DNA from: Mangifera indica | Lineage: Eukaryota; Streptophyta; Magnoliopsida; Sapindales; Anacardiaceae | Reading direction: 5' to 3' | Length of the DNA: 64,000 nucleotides | Assembly (NCBI RefSeq): GCF_011075055.1 | Contig: NC_058148.1 | Location: forward strand, 2,499,322-2,563,321 | Shown: one piece after another, positions 60,774 to 64,000 of the stretch | Layout: the number at the start of each line of letters is the position of its first letter | Position numbering within the stretch: the first letter of the stretch is position 1 | Notes under the pieces: generated by a model | Seen by the model: the letters and a program-made list of their open reading frames with translations, nothing else | Told to the model about the DNA's origin: nothing | Database searches by the model: none | Translations under genes and position numbers: made by a program

Positions 60774-61955
60774 ATGTCCCATAAAAGAACTTTATCCTCA
60801 TCTTCCTCACCTCCTCATCCTTGAGAATTTGCCCACATGGCACTAAAAGAAGAGGTCAAAGGAGAATTTAAGGCCATTAAGGACCAAATAAGTCAAATAA
60901 TGCAAATAATGAGAGACTTCACCCTCACTCAAAGTTGGACCCTTTTCATAACCCCAAACTTCAACACAAAGTCAAATACCCCCTCCCTTACCTCACCCAA
61001 CTCAAATACATCACCCAAGAAGACATATTAGACCTTCCATTCCTCCTTCTAGACATCATAGGAAGGAATTGATAATTCATGATGACTTAAGTGAGGAAGA
61101 ACAAGAGAGCCACCTAGGAGAGAAAAAGATGGTGAAAGGGGTTTAAAGATTGAAATTCCAAAATTCAAAGGGAGAATGAGTCCAGATGATTTTGTTGATT
61201 AGTTACATGCTATTGAAAGAGTTTTTGAATATAAGAGCTATTCGGATGAGAAGAAATGTAAGTTTACCATATTGAAATTCAATAATTATGCATCCTTATG
61301 GTGGGAAAATCTAAAGAAGCAAAAAGAAATGGATGGTAAAGAGAGAGTGAGATCTTGGGAGAAACTAAAGAAGCTTATGAAGAGAAGATTCCTCCCAGAC
61401 AACCATAAACAAGATCTTTACCTCAAGCTACACACCTTTAAGCAAGGAAGTGATGAAGTAGAGCATTACATAAAGGAGTTTGAGAAGCTATTAATGAGGA
61501 GTGAGCTGCCAGAAGTGAAAGAGCAAACCATTGCCAAGATTCATTGGTGCCTTAAACCAAGACATTGCTCATATGGTGGAGTTGCAACCATATTACACTT
61601 TTGAAAATGTTTGTAAGTTGGCTATTAAGGTAGAGAAGCAAAAAAAGGCCATGAAGTCCATGGTTACTAAGCCATTTACCAAAGAGACTTCATTCTCCAA
61701 AAGTCTTCCTTTTAACAAAGGAACCATCTTTCAAAAGGGTTCCCCATCTAACTATAAGGCTGCCAAAACCACTTCCAAGGAGAAAATGAAAGAAAAGGTG
61801 GTAGAACCAAGCAAGAACAAACCAAATATGGGAAAACTTGATCTCTCCAATAAAAAGTACTTCAAATGCCAAGGCTATAGACACTTCCAATTCGAATGCC
61901 TAAATAGAAGAGCTTTATCATTGATAGAGATTCAAGCTATTAAAGAATCTCTTTA
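60774..61955 (+). pseudogene. gag of a CRM/Reina-like chromovirus (copy D), broken
   Basis: The likely start at 60774 (MSHKRTLSSSSSPPHP) is followed by TGA at 60822, where CGA would keep the frame. The gag domain is readable: KIEIPKFKGRMSPDDFVD, a stop, LHAIERVFEYKSY, YASLWWENLKKQ, FLPDNHKQDLYLKLHTFKQG. A frameshift near 61540 moves the frame. The end has a lysine-rich linker and a zinc knuckle YFKCQGYRHFQFEC whose first cysteine is tyrosine. The stop at 61954 is followed by an acidic stretch. No LTR was recognised in the 150 bases upstream, where LINE LN6 breaks off. Confidence 0.85.
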
Positions 61956-64000
61956 AGAAGATGAAGAAAATGAAGATTATGGCCAAGAAGATGAAGCTAC
62001 TGAAGAAGAATAAGAGGAGGTCATGCAAAGGGCTGATAAAGGAGAGATGTTAGTGATTAGAAGAGCATTGCATTCCAAGTCCTTTCTACATGAGGAACAA
62101 AGGCTGTAAATTTTCTAATCAAGATGCACCATTGGAGGCAAGGTGTGTTTTTTTATTATAAATAGTGGAAGTTATGCAAATGTGGTTTTATCTACATTAG
62201 TGGAGAAACTTGGATTTCATCTTCAACCATATAAGCTCTAATGGTTGAGCAATGAGACCAGGCTTCAAGTAGCCAAACAAGTACTTGTTTCCTTATCCAT
62301 TGGCAAACATTACCAAGATGAGATTGTGTGTGATGTAGTTCCCATGGATGTATGCCATTTGTTGCTAGGCAGACCTTGGCAATTTGATAAAGAAGTAACT
62401 CATAATGGTAAAAAGAACACTTATTCCTTCAAATTCAAAGGCAAGACTATTACTTTGCTACCTTTTAGTCCCCAAGAAGTTAATAAGGCTATCAAAGGGA
62501 AATAAGCTAAAAGGAAGAGTATGTATATGAATGGGTAGTAAGTAGAAAAGGCTCTCTTGAGTTTGCAACTTGTCTTTGCATTACTTATACTTAAAGGAGA
62601 GATCAAACAAAAGAAGAAAAAAACCCATCCCTTAGTTAAACCTTTCTTGGCTGAATTCGAAGATATGTTCCTACTAGAGCTTCCATCAGGCCTCCCTCCT
62701 ATAAGAGGCATTGAATATCAAATTGACTTAGTTCCAGGTACACCATTGCCCAATAAGCTAGCCTATAGATTCAATCCCATGGAGACTAAAGAGTTACAAA
62801 GGCAAGTGGAAGAATTAATTGAAAAAGGCTTTATAAGGTCTAACATGAGTCTATGTTCCGTTCTAGCCCTACTTGTTCCTAAGAAAGATGGCTCATATAG
62901 GATTTGTGTAGATAATAGAGCCATTAACAGTATAACCATCAAGTATAAGTATCCCATCCCTAGACTTGATGACATGTTTGATGAGTTACATGGTGCTTGT
63001 GTCTTCTCCAAAATTGATTTAAGGAATGGCTACTATCAGATAAGGATGAAAGAAGGAAATGAATGGAAGACAGTTTTCAAGACTAAAAGAGGCTTATATA
63101 AATGGTTGGTTATGCCCTTTGGCCTTTCAAATGCTCAAAGCACCTTTATAAGGCTTCTGAATGAAGTACTCAAACCTTTCATTGGCTCTTTTGTTATTGT
63201 GTATTTTGATGACATATTAGTGTATAGAAAACTTGTGATGATAATGTCTTGCATTTGAAGAATGTCTTTAATGTGTTGAGAAAGAATAAGTTGTATGCAA
63301 AGCAAGAGAAGTGTGAATTCTTTGTAAACCAAGTTGTGTTCCTTGGATATGTAGTTTCCAAATATGGCATCCAAGTAGATCAATCCAAGGTAGAAGCCAT
63401 TAAAACTTGGCCCCAACCGAAGACTCTTACAGAAGTAAGGAGTTTCTATAGACTTGCTTCTTTCTATAGATGTTTTATGCCTAATTTTAACACTCTTATG
63501 GCTTTCATCACTGAATGCATGAAAAAGAATGAGTTTGAATGGTCCATGACAGCCTTTAAAGTATTTGAGGAGAATAAAAAGAGGTTATGTGAAACCCCCA
63601 TCTTAGCCTTACCTGATTTTGATAAAGTATTTGAAGTGGAGTATGATGTTAGTGAAGTTGGCATTGGGGCAATCCTAACTCAAGCTAAAAGACCTATAGC
63701 TTATTTTAGTGAGAAGCTTAATGATACAAAGAGGAGATATTCTACCTATGATAAAGAATTTTATGCTATTGTTAGGGCCTTAGATCATTAGAGTCATTAC
63801 ATAAGGCCTAAGCAATTTGTTCTTCATTTAGATCATCAAGCTTTGAAGTTTCTTAGCAACCAACAAAAGATAAGTGTAAGGCATGCTTTGAGAACCATAG
63901 TCAGCAAATGCTTGAGAGATTAGGATTTGAAGCTTGCCCAAGCTGAATTTGCATACAATAGGAGTCTAAGCACTACAACCGGACACTCTTCATTTGAGGT
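61956..64000 (+). pseudogene. pol of chromovirus copy D: protease, reverse transcriptase, RNase H, integrase end; runs off the window
   Basis: In Gag-Pol order: protease near 62140-62400, active site reading NSGSYANVV where DSG is expected, then LLLGRPWQFD; reverse transcriptase at 62557-63230 with [39 protein letters not shown] and catalytic YFDDILVY; a frameshift near 63230; KCEFF, VVFLGYVVSKYGIQ; RNase H with RPIAYFSEKLN. After the RNase H text LDHQALKFLSNQQK (about 63830) the sequence jumps near 63890 to the end of the integrase core, LAQAEFAYNRS then TTGHSSFEV, so the integrase zinc domain and the first two catalytic acids are deleted. The sequence resembles CRM/Reina-type chromoviruses more than copies A-C. 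The window ends inside it. Confidence 0.88.

Overview
The window is AT-rich plant nuclear DNA, almost certainly from an angiosperm. The support for this is Ty3/gypsy chromoviruses of the Tekay (Del) type, a Ty1/copia element, plant-type L1 LINEs carrying DUF4283/CCHC ORF1 proteins, a RICESLEEPER-like hAT transposon and an intron-containing GH1 beta-glucosidase relic. The species cannot be told from the sequence. I see no intact host gene, no RNA gene, no CRISPR array and nothing bacterial. The only recognisable host-type gene is the beta-glucosidase pseudogene at 16197-18214 (minus). Everything else is transposable element or unassigned non-coding sequence.

Layout. 1-4283: non-coding, with a minus-strand LTR-like repeat (about 390-1602), a block dense in gtgacaa/ttgtcac motifs (2400-3065) and MITE-like pieces. 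4284-15240: one minus-strand LINE (LN1), interrupted first by a hAT transposon (4401-7457, 8-bp target duplication) and then by a Tekay-type gypsy element, copy C (from 7754). Copy C is cut off at about 10978 by a deletion that also removed part of the LINE. 15245-15890: a fold-back element. 16197-18214: the beta-glucosidase pseudogene. 18651-44698: an old minus-strand Ty1/copia element with two 475-bp LTRs, split by two plus-strand copies of the same Tekay-type family, copy A (19333-28723) and copy B (29595-39060). 45.1-51.1 kb: a decayed plus-strand LINE (LN2). 51.3-55.8 kb: a mosaic of LINE and gypsy fragments, including a 5'-truncated LINE with a 15-bp target duplication. 56450-57434: a second LTR-like repeat related to the one near the start. 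58871-60625: a LINE fragment. 60774-64000: a CRM/Reina-like chromovirus relic that runs off the window.

The insertion order can be read from nesting and LTR divergence judged by eye: the copia element is oldest (LTRs very diverged), copy B is intermediate (several percent) and copy A is youngest (about 1-2 percent). All coding regions are broken. The breaks are dominated by C-to-T or G-to-A changes (CAG to TAG, TGG to TGA or TAG, cysteine to tyrosine in zinc knuckles, catalytic D/E to N/K), the pattern expected from deamination of methylated cytosine in silenced elements. I found no evidence of a new functional system. The value of the window is its well-dated nested structure and decay pattern.
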